From: JACKAQ01 sp965227145 | GTDB lineage: Bacteria; Calditrichota; Calditrichia; RBG-13-44-9; J075 | Assembly (NCBI GenBank): GCA_965227145.1 | Contig: OZ245730.1 | Location: forward strand, 3,410,001-3,474,000 | DNA length: 64,000 nucleotides | Reading direction: 5' to 3' | In this document: in pieces, positions 37,469 through 46,159 of the stretch | Numbering within the stretch: position 1 is the first letter of the stretch | How the letters are laid out: each line of letters opens with the position of its first letter | Notes under the pieces: model-generated | Seen by the model: the letters and a program-made list of their open reading frames with translations, nothing else | What the model was told of the DNA's origin: nothing | The model's database searches: none | Translations under genes and position numbers: made by a program

Positions 37469-37930
37469 CTAAACGTCTGTGTTAGATTTGTTTATTGTGT
37501 TTTTTATGGATTCCACAAGCGTTTTAAAGCATTGCGGGGTAATTGGCTTTGTTAAATACTTACTGATGCCCATAGAAAAGACATCCGAACACACAGCCAG
37601 ATTTTCTGTTGATGAAAATATAATGATGGGGAGCTTTTCATCGAATTTCTGGAGAATGCTGACCAATTCTGTCGTGCGTGATTTTAACAGATCTACATCC
37701 AATACCGCAATTCCCTCTTCCAAAGAGAGCGCTGCATCTAAAAAGGATAGTGGATCTTCAAATAATTTCACTGCGACTTGGTTCATTTGCTCATCACTCA
37801 GGGTGTTAAAAGCTCTCGAATAATTTGTCATACCTAATATTTGAAACATCTCTAAAATACTCCCAACAGGAAATATCATTTGTTTACCGGTTAGGTATGC
37901 AGATTGTATGCCAACCAAAAGCAACAACAC
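37469..37930 (-). CDS. Degenerate response-regulator receiver protein heading the cytochrome operon
   Basis: 153 residues. The C-terminal half is receiver-like: IAVLDVDLLKSRTTEL (Asp at the phosphoacceptor strand), KLPIIIFSSTEN, and GISKYLTKPITPQCF with the conserved Lys-Pro. The acidic pair expected after the first strand (LLLLVGIQSAYLTG) is missing and no output domain follows. GTG start at 37930 is uncertain; ATG 37879 would remove the first strand. 15 bases upstream of the 9-heme gene. Possibly a stand-alone or phosphorylation-independent regulator. Confidence 0.65.
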   Translation of the reverse strand: MLLLLVGIQSAYLTGKQMIFPVGSILEMFQILGMTNYSRAFNTLSDEQMNQVAVKLFEDPLSFLDAALSLEEGIAVLDVDLLKSRTTELVSILQKFDEKLPIIIFSSTENLAVCSDVFSMGISKYLTKPITPQCFKTLVESIKNTINKSNTDV

Positions 37931-38054
37931 AAATAGCTGTTTTTATTGCAGTTAAATAAAAAAGCGTTTTGAGCGTTATTAAATTTAAGAGACATGAATG
38001 TCGCCGCAAACAATTAAACGCGCATAAATTGCTATTTATAAACGATTTACGCCG

Positions 38055-38092
38055 TGTGACACAAATGTCCCACCTGTGACAAGTATGCCTCA
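38055..38092. promoter_or_regulatory. Tandem dyad repeats, candidate enhancer for the sigma-54 activator
   Basis: TGTGACA-CAAA-TGTCCCA (38055-38072, 6 of 7 arm bases match) is followed exactly 20 bases later by TGTGACA-AGTA-TGCCTCA (38075-38092, weaker). Same-face tandem dyads between divergent operons are what NtrC-type activators bind. They lie 126-163 bases from the start of the leftward operon. Binding by the regulator at 40014 is inferred. Confidence 0.35.
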
Positions 38093-38356
38093 ACAATGGT
38101 GATTTTGACAAAAATTTCAGTGATTTAAGGATTATTGGCACCACATTTTGTGAAAATTATTTTTTATAAAAATTTTCGCGAAAAACGTTGAAAAATAATG
38201 CCTGAAACATCGCAGGAAAGGGTGCCACGAGCCAACATATACACCTATGCTACATATATACATAATGTATTTAGAAACAATAACTTATCCTATCCAACAA
38301 CATGGCTCAATATTCGAAAAGTGGCAGGGGTTTCAACCAATCGCGCTTACTTAAAT

Positions 38357-38395
38357 CCATGTAAAACAGATGTTTGAAACTATCGTTTTACATGG
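38357..38395. repeat. 11-bp inverted repeat abutting the sigma-54 promoter
   Basis: CCATGTAAAAC (38357-38367) and GTTTTACATGG (38385-38395) are perfect reverse complements with a 17-base spacer. The right arm contains the GG of the -24 element, so a protein bound here would overlap RNA polymerase, suggesting repression. A cruciform or mRNA hairpin is less likely because the site lies upstream of the predicted start. Confidence 0.55.
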
Positions 38396-38408
38396 CAAAG
38401 AATTTGCA
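38393..38408 (+). promoter_or_regulatory. Sigma-54 type (-24/-12) promoter of the heme-kinase/cytochrome operon
   Basis: TGGCAAAGAATTTGCA matches TGGCA-N6-TTGCA with correct spacing, 87 bases before the kinase ATG. Predicted start near 38419. The operon itself encodes a sigma-54 activating regulator with a GAFTGA loop, so autoregulation is plausible. Confidence 0.55.
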
Positions 38409-38494
38409 AGGTTTACGGTTTGACATTTAACCAGTTTGTGATTTATTGAATTTGTTGTATAACAATAAACTTTAAGACTGCCGGAACTTTTTAT

Positions 38495-40021
38495 ATGACG
38501 TTACCAACAATTAACACGCTTCGAAAAAAGACTCAATCACTGAAGTTCCGGATAAAATTTTATCTGATGATACTATTATTGTTGGTCGTCATCGTTCCGC
38601 TGGCGCTCCTGATTTATCAATTGGACAAAAATCACGACGAATTTTCTACCAATCTTGTTGAGACAACCACCCATGCTGTTTATCAATCCATATTCGATGC
38701 GTTGATGAATAACAAACCGGAACAAATCCAACAGGCTTTGGAAAATTATCGCTATAAAACGAATATCGAAGGGTTACGCATTTACAGACCTAACGGGGAT
38801 ATCATTTTTTCATCGGATCCGGCTGAAGTAGGTAACAATTTTTTGGAGATGGATACGGCTGCGGAACATATCCATTCCCTTCCCGGCGGTGCGCGGGAAT
38901 CCTTCGTACGCATTGGCAACACCCTTTCACATCAGCATCCCGTTTATATTCAAAAAGAATGTGCACCCTGCCACACAAATTTTGGTCAAATGATTGCCAT
39001 TATGGATGTTCAGGTCGGGCTTGCGGAATCGGAAACGATGTACAGCTCTACCCGGCGCCTGCTCGTAGCCAGTGCGGGGCTTATCTTCATTATATTATGG
39101 GTGAGTATAAATATTTTATTCGAAACCCAGATCGAAAACCGCATCCTCAATTTGATGAACGGATTTCAGGCGTTGGCAAAAGGCAAGCTTGATACCGAAG
39201 TGGACATCAAAGGTACTGACGAATTGGGATTGCTTGCACAGGAATTTAACCGGACGGTTGCGCAACTTCGCCAATCGAAATTGCGGGAAGAGGAATTGAT
39301 TCGCGAAAATCTCGCCCGGGCAGACCGGCTAATAACAATGGGTGAAGTGACCGCAGAAATTGCCCACGAAGTTAACAATCCTGCCGGCATCATTTTAAAT
39401 CGCGCGGAATTGATTCGCGATGAGTTGCATCAGCACGGCAACGGTGTTAGCGGATACGTCAGCGATATGGATATCATCATCAAACAAACGGAGCGCATCG
39501 CCCAAACAACCCACAGCATTTTGCAGTTTGCCCGCAAACTTCCCGACCAGCTCCAAATTGTTGATTTAACTGAAGTTATCAATGTCACCGTTGATATGAT
39601 TAAGCCAAAAATGAAAAAAAGTAATATTCAAATATCGCTTTCCGGGTTTGATTCACCGGCGTTTACGATGGGTAATTTTAATCAGCTTCAGCAGGTTTTT
39701 TGCAATCTGATTACCAATAGCCTGGATGCTGTTGAACCGGGAACAGGGCGCATTTCTGTTGCGCTGGAAACAGTTCCAAACCCGGCAGGAATCGACCAGC
39801 ACCGCATCATTTTTAGTGATAACGGCAGCGGCATTCCGGCATCTGTGAAACAGGATATTTTTTCTGCTTTTTTTACCACAAAATCTCCGGGAAAAGGCAC
39901 GGGTCTTGGGCTTTTTATCGTTCGGAATATCATTACTCGCCACAACGGGCGAATTTACCTGGATGAGAATTGTGAAAAAGGCACAACTTTTATTATTGAA
40001 TTGGAGGCGAGAGATGAGTAA
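38495..40021 (+). CDS. Sensor histidine kinase with periplasmic c-type heme motif
   Basis: 508 residues. Membrane segments at about 21-41 and 187-208 enclose a periplasmic domain that carries CAPCH (Cys156, Cys159, His160), a covalent heme site. HAMP, a short coiled coil and the kinase core follow: EIAHEVNNPAGI (His291), NLITNSLDAVEPG, DNGSGIP, GKGTGLGLF. Heme-bearing PAS-like periplasmic sensors are known in Geobacter. It likely senses redox state or a heme ligand and phosphorylates the regulator whose ATG overlaps its stop by 8 bases. Confidence 0.92.
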   Translation: MTLPTINTLRKKTQSLKFRIKFYLMILLLLVVIVPLALLIYQLDKNHDEFSTNLVETTTHAVYQSIFDALMNNKPEQIQQALENYRYKTNIEGLRIYRPNGDIIFSSDPAEVGNNFLEMDTAAEHIHSLPGGARESFVRIGNTLSHQHPVYIQKECAPCHTNFGQMIAIMDVQVGLAESETMYSSTRRLLVASAGLIFIILWVSINILFETQIENRILNLMNGFQALAKGKLDTEVDIKGTDELGLLAQEFNRTVAQLRQSKLREEELIRENLARADRLITMGEVTAEIAHEVNNPAGIILNRAELIRDELHQHGNGVSGYVSDMDIIIKQTERIAQTTHSILQFARKLPDQLQIVDLTEVINVTVDMIKPKMKKSNIQISLSGFDSPAFTMGNFNQLQQVFCNLITNSLDAVEPGTGRISVALETVPNPAGIDQHRIIFSDNGSGIPASVKQDIFSAFFTTKSPGKGTGLGLFIVRNIITRHNGRIYLDENCEKGTTFIIELEARDE

Positions 40022-41387
40022 CACCGGCAACAACCATATTCTGGTCGTAGATGATGAACAGGAAATGCTGGTGAACTATAACAGGATTTTATCCCGTGCG
40101 GGATATTCTGTTAAAACCGTTCTTTCCGGAAACGATGCGTTGGGAATACTGGAAACCGATTCATCCTTTACGTTGGCAATCTGCGATTTAAACATGCCCG
40201 GAATGGACGGTATTACGTTGGTTAAACGCCTGAAAGAGAAACATCCATATTTGCCGGTTATCATGGTTACGGGTTATGGCTCGCTGGAGCAAGGCATCGA
40301 AGCTATCAAAACCGGTGTTTTCGATTTTATAGAAAAACCGTTTTCCCGGGAGAAGCTGCTCAAATCCGTTGGCGATGCGCTGGCGGAAATCCGACCGGAG
40401 GCATTGGTTGAAAGCGGCCCCACATCGATGTTTGACAACATGATCGGGCAAAGCCAAGCCATGCGCAGCGTGTTCGATCTTATCCAAAAAGTCGGTTTCG
40501 GAAATGCCAATATCATGGTTACCGGTGAAAGCGGCGTGGGTAAAGAACTGGTCGTGCGCAGCATTCACAAACATTCGCTGCGGCGAAACCAGCCGTTGAT
40601 TCCCATAAACTGCGGCGCGTTGCCGGCTCCTCTTTTCGAAAGTGAACTGTTCGGTTACGAAAAAGGCGCATTTACCGGCGCGTTTCAGGCTAAACCGGGA
40701 TTAACCGAGCTGGCGATGGGCGGCACCCTGTTTTTGGACGAAATTTGTGAAATGCCGCAAGAGTTGCAGGTAAAATTATTGCGAATGCTGGAAGACCGGA
40801 AAATTCGCCGTATTGGCGGCAAAACCGAAATTCCGGTGGACGTGCGCATCATTACCGCAACCAATCGCGATCCTCAAGAATGTGTGGAACAAGGCTTGCT
40901 GCGGGAAGATCTGTATTTTCGCATCAATACCATCCATATCCAGGTTCCGCCATTGCGGGAACGCGATTCGGATATCATGTTGCTCGCGGATCATTTTATT
41001 CAAAAGCTCGATCAAAAATATCGCCGTGGCATCAAATCTTTTTCGGATGATGCCCAACAATTGCTCCATCAATACAAATGGCCGGGCAATGTTCGTGAAT
41101 TATTGAATATCACTGAGCGTGCCTATTATCTGGCAACACCGCCGCTGGTCACAGCGGGCGATTTGCCGGCAAATCTCAAAAACAGCAAAACGGATATCTC
41201 GTTTCATCAATGGGATAACCTGACATACAAAGAAGCCAAAGACCAGGTTCTTGAGTCTTTCGAGCTGGATTATTTACAATATCAACTGGAAAAATACGAC
41301 TGGAATATTAGCCGCACAGCCGAAGCTTGTGACGTCGACAGACGGACCATTCACCGTCTGATTAATCGTGCTAATTTGAAGAAATGA
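40014..41387 (+). CDS. Sigma-54 dependent response regulator (NtrC family)
   Basis: 457 residues. Receiver with Asp58 (ICDLNMPGMDG) and Lys108; AAA+ domain with Walker A GESGVGKE (171-178), the sigma-54 contact loop GAFTGA (218-223) and Walker B GTLFLDEI. The C-terminal Fis-type helix-turn-helix reads ISRTAEACDVDRRTIHRLI. I chose ATG 40014 because it overlaps the kinase stop, has GGAGG upstream, and the receiver begins directly after it. Presumed cognate of the heme kinase; likely targets are the two cytochrome operons. Confidence 0.93.
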   Translation: MSNTGNNHILVVDDEQEMLVNYNRILSRAGYSVKTVLSGNDALGILETDSSFTLAICDLNMPGMDGITLVKRLKEKHPYLPVIMVTGYGSLEQGIEAIKTGVFDFIEKPFSREKLLKSVGDALAEIRPEALVESGPTSMFDNMIGQSQAMRSVFDLIQKVGFGNANIMVTGESGVGKELVVRSIHKHSLRRNQPLIPINCGALPAPLFESELFGYEKGAFTGAFQAKPGLTELAMGGTLFLDEICEMPQELQVKLLRMLEDRKIRRIGGKTEIPVDVRIITATNRDPQECVEQGLLREDLYFRINTIHIQVPPLRERDSDIMLLADHFIQKLDQKYRRGIKSFSDDAQQLLHQYKWPGNVRELLNITERAYYLATPPLVTAGDLPANLKNSKTDISFHQWDNLTYKEAKDQVLESFELDYLQYQLEKYDWNISRTAEACDVDRRTIHRLINRANLKK

Positions 41388-41483
41388 AATCGGTGAAATT
41401 AACTATTAAACATACAACTCACGCTATAAGAACACTTACAGGAAAATCTGATTGTTTTGATTGCCTCGTAAGAAGGTACAGTC

Positions 41484-43904
41484 ATGGATAAATTTACCCG
41501 AATTATACTAACACTTTTCATGTTGGGAACCTCAACAGCCGTTTTTTCTCAGGTGACAAACACCGCATGTTTTGATTGTCACGATGATCCGGAATTTACG
41601 ATGGAAAAAAAAGGAAAAGAGATTTCCATCAACGTAAATCCCAAAAAATTCAGCATGTCCGCTCACGCGGATTTAAGTTGTGTGGAATGCCATATCGGAT
41701 ACGATCCCGATGAAGAACCGCACACAGAAGTGGCAAAACCGGTTGATTGCGCAGCCTGCCACGATGATAACACCAAACACATGATGCGCAGTGCCCACGC
41801 AGCAGAACTCAACTGTATTTCCTGCCACAGCAATGTTCACCTGCCGGAGCCGAAAGATTTTGCCAAAAACAATTGCGTAAGCTGCCATAAAGATGAGAAT
41901 AAAGCTTTAATGAGCAGCGTTCACGCAACCATTGATGAACGCCCGGAATGCGTAACCTGCCACACGCCGCACACCGCTTCAACGCTCGGTTCCGAAGCGT
42001 GCCTGAGCTGCCATACCGATGCACCGGAAGATATTAGCGGACGAATGGCGGAGTTTTCGCTACCCGAAACGCCCGGCGAATTTGCAAATATGATTCATGG
42101 CGACGATCTGGAATGCAGCGACTGCCACGGCGCCCACAACGTATTGAAAGTGGATACGCTGGCTTCGCCGGTGCACCCGGTAAATCTCGCCCAAACCTGT
42201 AACGAATGCCACGATGATGTGGTTGAAGAATTCATGAAATCCGAACACAGCGTTGCGCTGGAAGAAGGATTTGAGACCGCGCCAACCTGTATTTTTTGCC
42301 ACAACGAACACCAGGCCATTACCATCACCGGCAACGGTTCGAAAATGAGCCGGCAACTGGAAGTTGAAACCTGTTTGAGCTGCCACCTCGATAGCGAAGG
42401 CGTAAGTGAACGGATGACCCACACATCGTCCTTCATCGGCGGATACAAAACCAGTGTTCACGGGCGCAAGTTTTTTGAAGGCGACACAACCGTTGCCATT
42501 TGCAGCGATTGCCACGGCGCCCACGGCGCACTGAAAGCCGGCGACGCATTGTCCAAAGTTAATAAATTTAACATCGCCAAAACCTGCGGCAAATGTCACA
42601 CCGAAATTGCCGAAGTTTACAACGCAAGTGTTCACGGCGATGCGCTTCACGAAGGATTACAGGACGCACCAACCTGCACCGATTGTCACGGCGAACACAA
42701 TATTCTGGAACATACCGTTGCAAATTCGCCGGTTGCTCCGGGCAATGTTGCCGTTCAGGTTTGCGGTCCCTGCCACAACTCTGTTCGGTTAGCCAGCAAA
42801 TTCGGGCTGCCGGAAAGCAATTACTCGTCATATCAGGATAGCTATCACGGATTGGCAGTGCGTTTTGGCTCGACAGAAGTTGCCAACTGCGCCAGTTGCC
42901 ACGGCGTACACAATATTTTACCGTCAACGGATTCACTTTCGACAATCCACGTCAGCAATCTTGCCGAAACCTGCGGCGAATGCCATCCGGGTGCCAACGC
43001 CAACTTCACCGTTGGTAAAGTTCACGTGAGTGCCACCAGCGGCAGCGATGATGTTTTGAACTGGATTTCCTCCATTTATATATTGCTCATTTTGATCACT
43101 ATTGGCGGGATGGTTGTCCATAATTCTCTCGACTTAGCCAAAAAAGTAAAAGAGCATTACCACGATCAATATGAAAAAGAGATCACCGCTCACGAATTGG
43201 CAAAACGTAAAAAACACTACATTCGCATGACGGGGAACGAAAGAATTCAGCATTTTGTACTGTTTACAACGTTTTTTATGTTGGTTATTACCGGATTTAT
43301 GTTAAAATTTCCTGACGCATGGTGGGTTGTCTTGTTGCGGCAGTGGGGCGGCGAGCCGATTTTTACACTCCGCAGCCTATTACACCGGATTGCAGCGGTA
43401 GGTATGGTTGCTGTTTCGTTGTATCATATCGGCTATCTGTTTGCAACAAAACGCGGATTCGGGCTATTCAAGGATATGTTGCCCAAGTTTCAGGATGCAA
43501 AAGATCTTGTTTTGATGATGAAATATTATCTCGGTTTCTCGAAATCCCGACCAGCGTTTGACCGGTTCGGGTACATCGAAAAAGCCGAATACTGGGCACT
43601 GATTTGGGGAACAATCGTAATGACCCTCACCGGGTTTGCCCTCTGGTTTGAAAACCAGTCGATGGCCTGGTTCTCCAAATTATTTATCGATGTCTGCGAA
43701 GTGATTCACTATTACGAAGCATGGCTGGCGTTTCTGGCAATTGTGGTATGGCATATTTATTATGTCATATTCAATCCCGATGTTTATCCGATGAACTTCA
43801 CATGGTTGACCGGAAAAATAAGTGAAGAAGAAATGGAAAAAGAACATTCTCTGGAATTAGAACGCATTAAAAAAGCCGAAGCGGAGGATGAATCCAATAA
43901 TTAA
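41484..43904 (+). CDS. 17-heme cytochrome c fused to a b-type membrane cytochrome (CbcL-like architecture)
   Basis: 806 residues. After a signal peptide (ends STAVFSQ) come 17 CxxCH motifs within about 500 residues. Five or so membrane helices then follow from about 530, with His residues (ERIQHF, SLLHRIAAVG, LYHIGYL, VIHYYEAW, VVWHIYYV) suited to two b hemes, as in FdnI/HydC-type subunits. Geobacter CbcL has the same c-plus-b fusion with fewer c hemes and oxidises menaquinol for low-potential acceptors. Likely inner-membrane quinol oxidase with a long periplasmic heme arm. Regulator gene is 96 bases upstream. Confidence 0.9.
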   Translation: MDKFTRIILTLFMLGTSTAVFSQVTNTACFDCHDDPEFTMEKKGKEISINVNPKKFSMSAHADLSCVECHIGYDPDEEPHTEVAKPVDCAACHDDNTKHMMRSAHAAELNCISCHSNVHLPEPKDFAKNNCVSCHKDENKALMSSVHATIDERPECVTCHTPHTASTLGSEACLSCHTDAPEDISGRMAEFSLPETPGEFANMIHGDDLECSDCHGAHNVLKVDTLASPVHPVNLAQTCNECHDDVVEEFMKSEHSVALEEGFETAPTCIFCHNEHQAITITGNGSKMSRQLEVETCLSCHLDSEGVSERMTHTSSFIGGYKTSVHGRKFFEGDTTVAICSDCHGAHGALKAGDALSKVNKFNIAKTCGKCHTEIAEVYNASVHGDALHEGLQDAPTCTDCHGEHNILEHTVANSPVAPGNVAVQVCGPCHNSVRLASKFGLPESNYSSYQDSYHGLAVRFGSTEVANCASCHGVHNILPSTDSLSTIHVSNLAETCGECHPGANANFTVGKVHVSATSGSDDVLNWISSIYILLILITIGGMVVHNSLDLAKKVKEHYHDQYEKEITAHELAKRKKHYIRMTGNERIQHFVLFTTFFMLVITGFMLKFPDAWWVVLLRQWGGEPIFTLRSLLHRIAAVGMVAVSLYHIGYLFATKRGFGLFKDMLPKFQDAKDLVLMMKYYLGFSKSRPAFDRFGYIEKAEYWALIWGTIVMTLTGFALWFENQSMAWFSKLFIDVCEVIHYYEAWLAFLAIVVWHIYYVIFNPDVYPMNFTWLTGKISEEEMEKEHSLELERIKKAEAEDESNN

Positions 43905-43954
43905 CCAAATTAACATAATTTAAATAGATTACCAGTTACACTCGGGAGAGCTGC

Positions 43955-45460
43955 ATGAAATTACACTTACCGCGTTCTACTCACAATTGGTTAACGCTGA
44001 TCGGTGCAACCATTGCCGGTATCGCGTTATCAATGATTATCTTTTTGTTTACAATTTCCGTTTTTTGGCGAGCAGGGCATGCATATTTGGGACTTGTCAT
44101 TTATATTTTGCTGCCGTCAGTAATGATCATGGGTTTACTATTAATCCCGTTTGGCATGTGGCGGTTCAATAAACGAGAAAAAACTGGCAAACTCGTTTCA
44201 GAAAAATTATGGCCGATGGTCGATTTGAATATCCAGCAACATCGACATGCATTTCTGGTGTTCACTATCGGCACAACGTTTCTGCTGTTTGCTTCTGCTG
44301 TGGGTAGTTACGAGGCGTTTCACTTTACCGAATCGACCACGTTTTGCGGCGAAATTTGCCACAGTGTAATGAGTCCGGAATATACCGCTTATCAAAACTC
44401 GTCCCATGCCCGGGTATCATGCGTGGAATGTCATGTTGGCGAAGGCGCAGACTGGTATATGCGCTCCAAACTTTCCGGCTTGTATCAGGTTTACTCCGTG
44501 TTGAGTAACAAATATCCCCGTCCGATTCCCACGCCGATTCATAATTTGCGACCAGCCCGGGAAACCTGCCAAAAATGCCACTGGCCGGAAAAATTTTATT
44601 CCCGAAAGTTGCAAAAACAAAGCTACTATTTGCAAGATGAGGAAAATACCCAGTGGGATATCGAAATGATTATGAAAATCGGTGCGGATCGCTCTGCATT
44701 AGGTTTAAGTGAAGGCATTCACTGGCATATCAATCCCAATATCAAAGTTGAATATATTGCCGAAGGTGGCGATCGCGAAACGCTGCCTTGGGTTCGCTAC
44801 ACTAATTTGCAAACAGGTGAAGTTAAAATATTTCAGGACGAAGATAATCCATTGGAAGAAGGCGCAATTGCCAGTGAAGAAATTCGAACGATGGACTGTA
44901 TGGATTGCCACACCCGCCCATCACATGAATTTTTACCACCGGTAAAATTTGTCAATGGTGCCATTACTTCAGGAAAAATCTCGACGGATTTGCCGGAGAT
45001 AAAAGTATTATTGCTGGAACTTTGCGATCAGAAATTTAGTACAATTGACTCAGCTAAAATGGCCATTGAAAAACAAGTTTTATCCTTTTATGAAGAAGAT
45101 TATCCCGATATATTTGAAGAGAAAAGGGAATTGATAGACAAAGCAATAGCAGCAATGCAGGATGTCTACTCTAAAAATATCTTTCCGGAAATGGGTGTGC
45201 GATGGGATAAATACCCCGACCACATTGGACATTTGGAATTTAACGGCTGTTTCCGTTGCCATAACAACACACATGTTACGCCCGAAGGTGAAAAAATTTC
45301 GATGGATTGTAACCTTTGCCACACAATTATCGCACAGGGAACACCCGGCGAAATGGCATTTGCCCAGGCAGGCAACACGTTGGAATTTGTTCACCCGGAC
45401 GGTGATGAAGACTGGAAAGACGGATTTTGTACCGATTGCCACACAGGACTGAATCCGTAA
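43955..45460 (+). CDS. Seven-heme NapC/NirT-type quinol dehydrogenase (ImcH-like architecture)
   Basis: 501 residues. Three hydrophobic segments (about 13-35, 45-66, 88-110) precede seven heme sites. The first is an unusual CxxxCH (CGEICHSVM, Met as possible ligand), then CVECH, CQKCH, CMDCH, CFRCH, CNLCH and CTDCH. SHARVSCVECHVG and LRPARETCQKCHWP are NapC/NirT signatures. Length and heme number match Geobacter ImcH rather than 4-heme NapC. Expected to pass menaquinol electrons to periplasmic cytochromes. 50 bases after the 17-heme gene. Confidence 0.9.
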   Translation: MKLHLPRSTHNWLTLIGATIAGIALSMIIFLFTISVFWRAGHAYLGLVIYILLPSVMIMGLLLIPFGMWRFNKREKTGKLVSEKLWPMVDLNIQQHRHAFLVFTIGTTFLLFASAVGSYEAFHFTESTTFCGEICHSVMSPEYTAYQNSSHARVSCVECHVGEGADWYMRSKLSGLYQVYSVLSNKYPRPIPTPIHNLRPARETCQKCHWPEKFYSRKLQKQSYYLQDEENTQWDIEMIMKIGADRSALGLSEGIHWHINPNIKVEYIAEGGDRETLPWVRYTNLQTGEVKIFQDEDNPLEEGAIASEEIRTMDCMDCHTRPSHEFLPPVKFVNGAITSGKISTDLPEIKVLLLELCDQKFSTIDSAKMAIEKQVLSFYEEDYPDIFEEKRELIDKAIAAMQDVYSKNIFPEMGVRWDKYPDHIGHLEFNGCFRCHNNTHVTPEGEKISMDCNLCHTIIAQGTPGEMAFAQAGNTLEFVHPDGDEDWKDGFCTDCHTGLNP

Positions 45461-45506
45461 TTTTGGATAAAAGAACCCCAACAAACGTATAGGAAAGGGA
45501 AACAGT

Positions 45507-46085
45507 ATGAAGAGATTTCTGTTGTTATTCTTGTCATTATTGATGGTTGGAATGGCATACGCTCAGGACGCAAAAGATGATGAAGACGATGCGGATTCCG
45601 CAACGTTAAAATACATCGGCGTTAACGGCTGTAAAAAATGCCACAAAACCGAAAAACAGGGCAACCAATTTGGCATCTGGAGCGAAAGCGCCCACGCCAA
45701 AGCGTTTGAAACCCTGAAATCACCCGAAGCGGTGAAAATCGCCAAAGAAAAAGGCATTGCCAAAGCACCGCACGAAGCTGCGGAATGTTTGAAATGCCAC
45801 GTTACCGGTAATGATAAACCCGCCGAAATGATGAGCGCACGGTTCAGCGTGGAAGACGGTGTTCAGTGCGAAACCTGCCACGGCGCCGGATCGATGTATA
45901 AAAAGAAAACCATCATGAAAGACCGGGAACAATCCATTGCCAAAGGTATGGAACCGATTCTGGTAAAAGACGGTAGCGCTGAAAAGCAATGCCGCACCTG
46001 CCACAACGCAGATAGCCCCACATTCAAGGAATTCAATTTTGATGAAATGTGGAAAAAAATCGCGCACCCGGTTCCGGCTGAATAA
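45507..46085 (+). CDS. Tetraheme cytochrome c554-type periplasmic protein
   Basis: 192 residues. A signal peptide ending MAYAQ, then CKKCH, CLKCH, CETCH and CRTCH. CKKCHKTEKQGNQFGIWSES and ECLKCHVTGN follow the c554 family layout. Soluble periplasmic carrier, probably linking the inner-membrane oxidases to the outer-membrane conduit. AGGAAAGGGAA precedes the ATG. Last gene of the rightward operon, directly before a terminator. Confidence 0.9.
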   Translation: MKRFLLLFLSLLMVGMAYAQDAKDDEDDADSATLKYIGVNGCKKCHKTEKQGNQFGIWSESAHAKAFETLKSPEAVKIAKEKGIAKAPHEAAECLKCHVTGNDKPAEMMSARFSVEDGVQCETCHGAGSMYKKKTIMKDREQSIAKGMEPILVKDGSAEKQCRTCHNADSPTFKEFNFDEMWKKIAHPVPAE

Positions 46086-46110
46086 GCTCCGAAAGCGAAA
46101 ATTTTTACAA

Positions 46111-46150
46111 AAAAAACGGCGAACACAATCTGCGTTCGCCGTTTTTTTTT
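46111..46150. terminator. Bidirectional intrinsic terminator
   Basis: AAAAAACGGCGAAC and GTTCGCCGTTTTTT form a long stem with a 9-base loop. It closes the rightward cytochrome operon and the small minus-strand gene that follows. Confidence 0.9.
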
Positions 46151-46159
46151 ATCAGATAA

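Larger units (their letters stand above)
37931..38494. promoter_or_regulatory. Divergent control region between the two cytochrome operons
   Basis: 564 AT-rich bases with no gene. It contains tandem dyads at 38055-38092, an 11-bp inverted repeat at 38357-38395 and a sigma-54 type promoter at 38393-38408, each listed separately. The promoter of the leftward operon was not identified with confidence. Confidence 0.6.

Noticed and set aside
38211..38227. Minus-strand TGGCACCCTTTCCTGC as a sigma-54 promoter for the leftward cytochrome operon
   Set aside because: GG and GC are one base too far apart, and the spacing is strict for this sigma factor.
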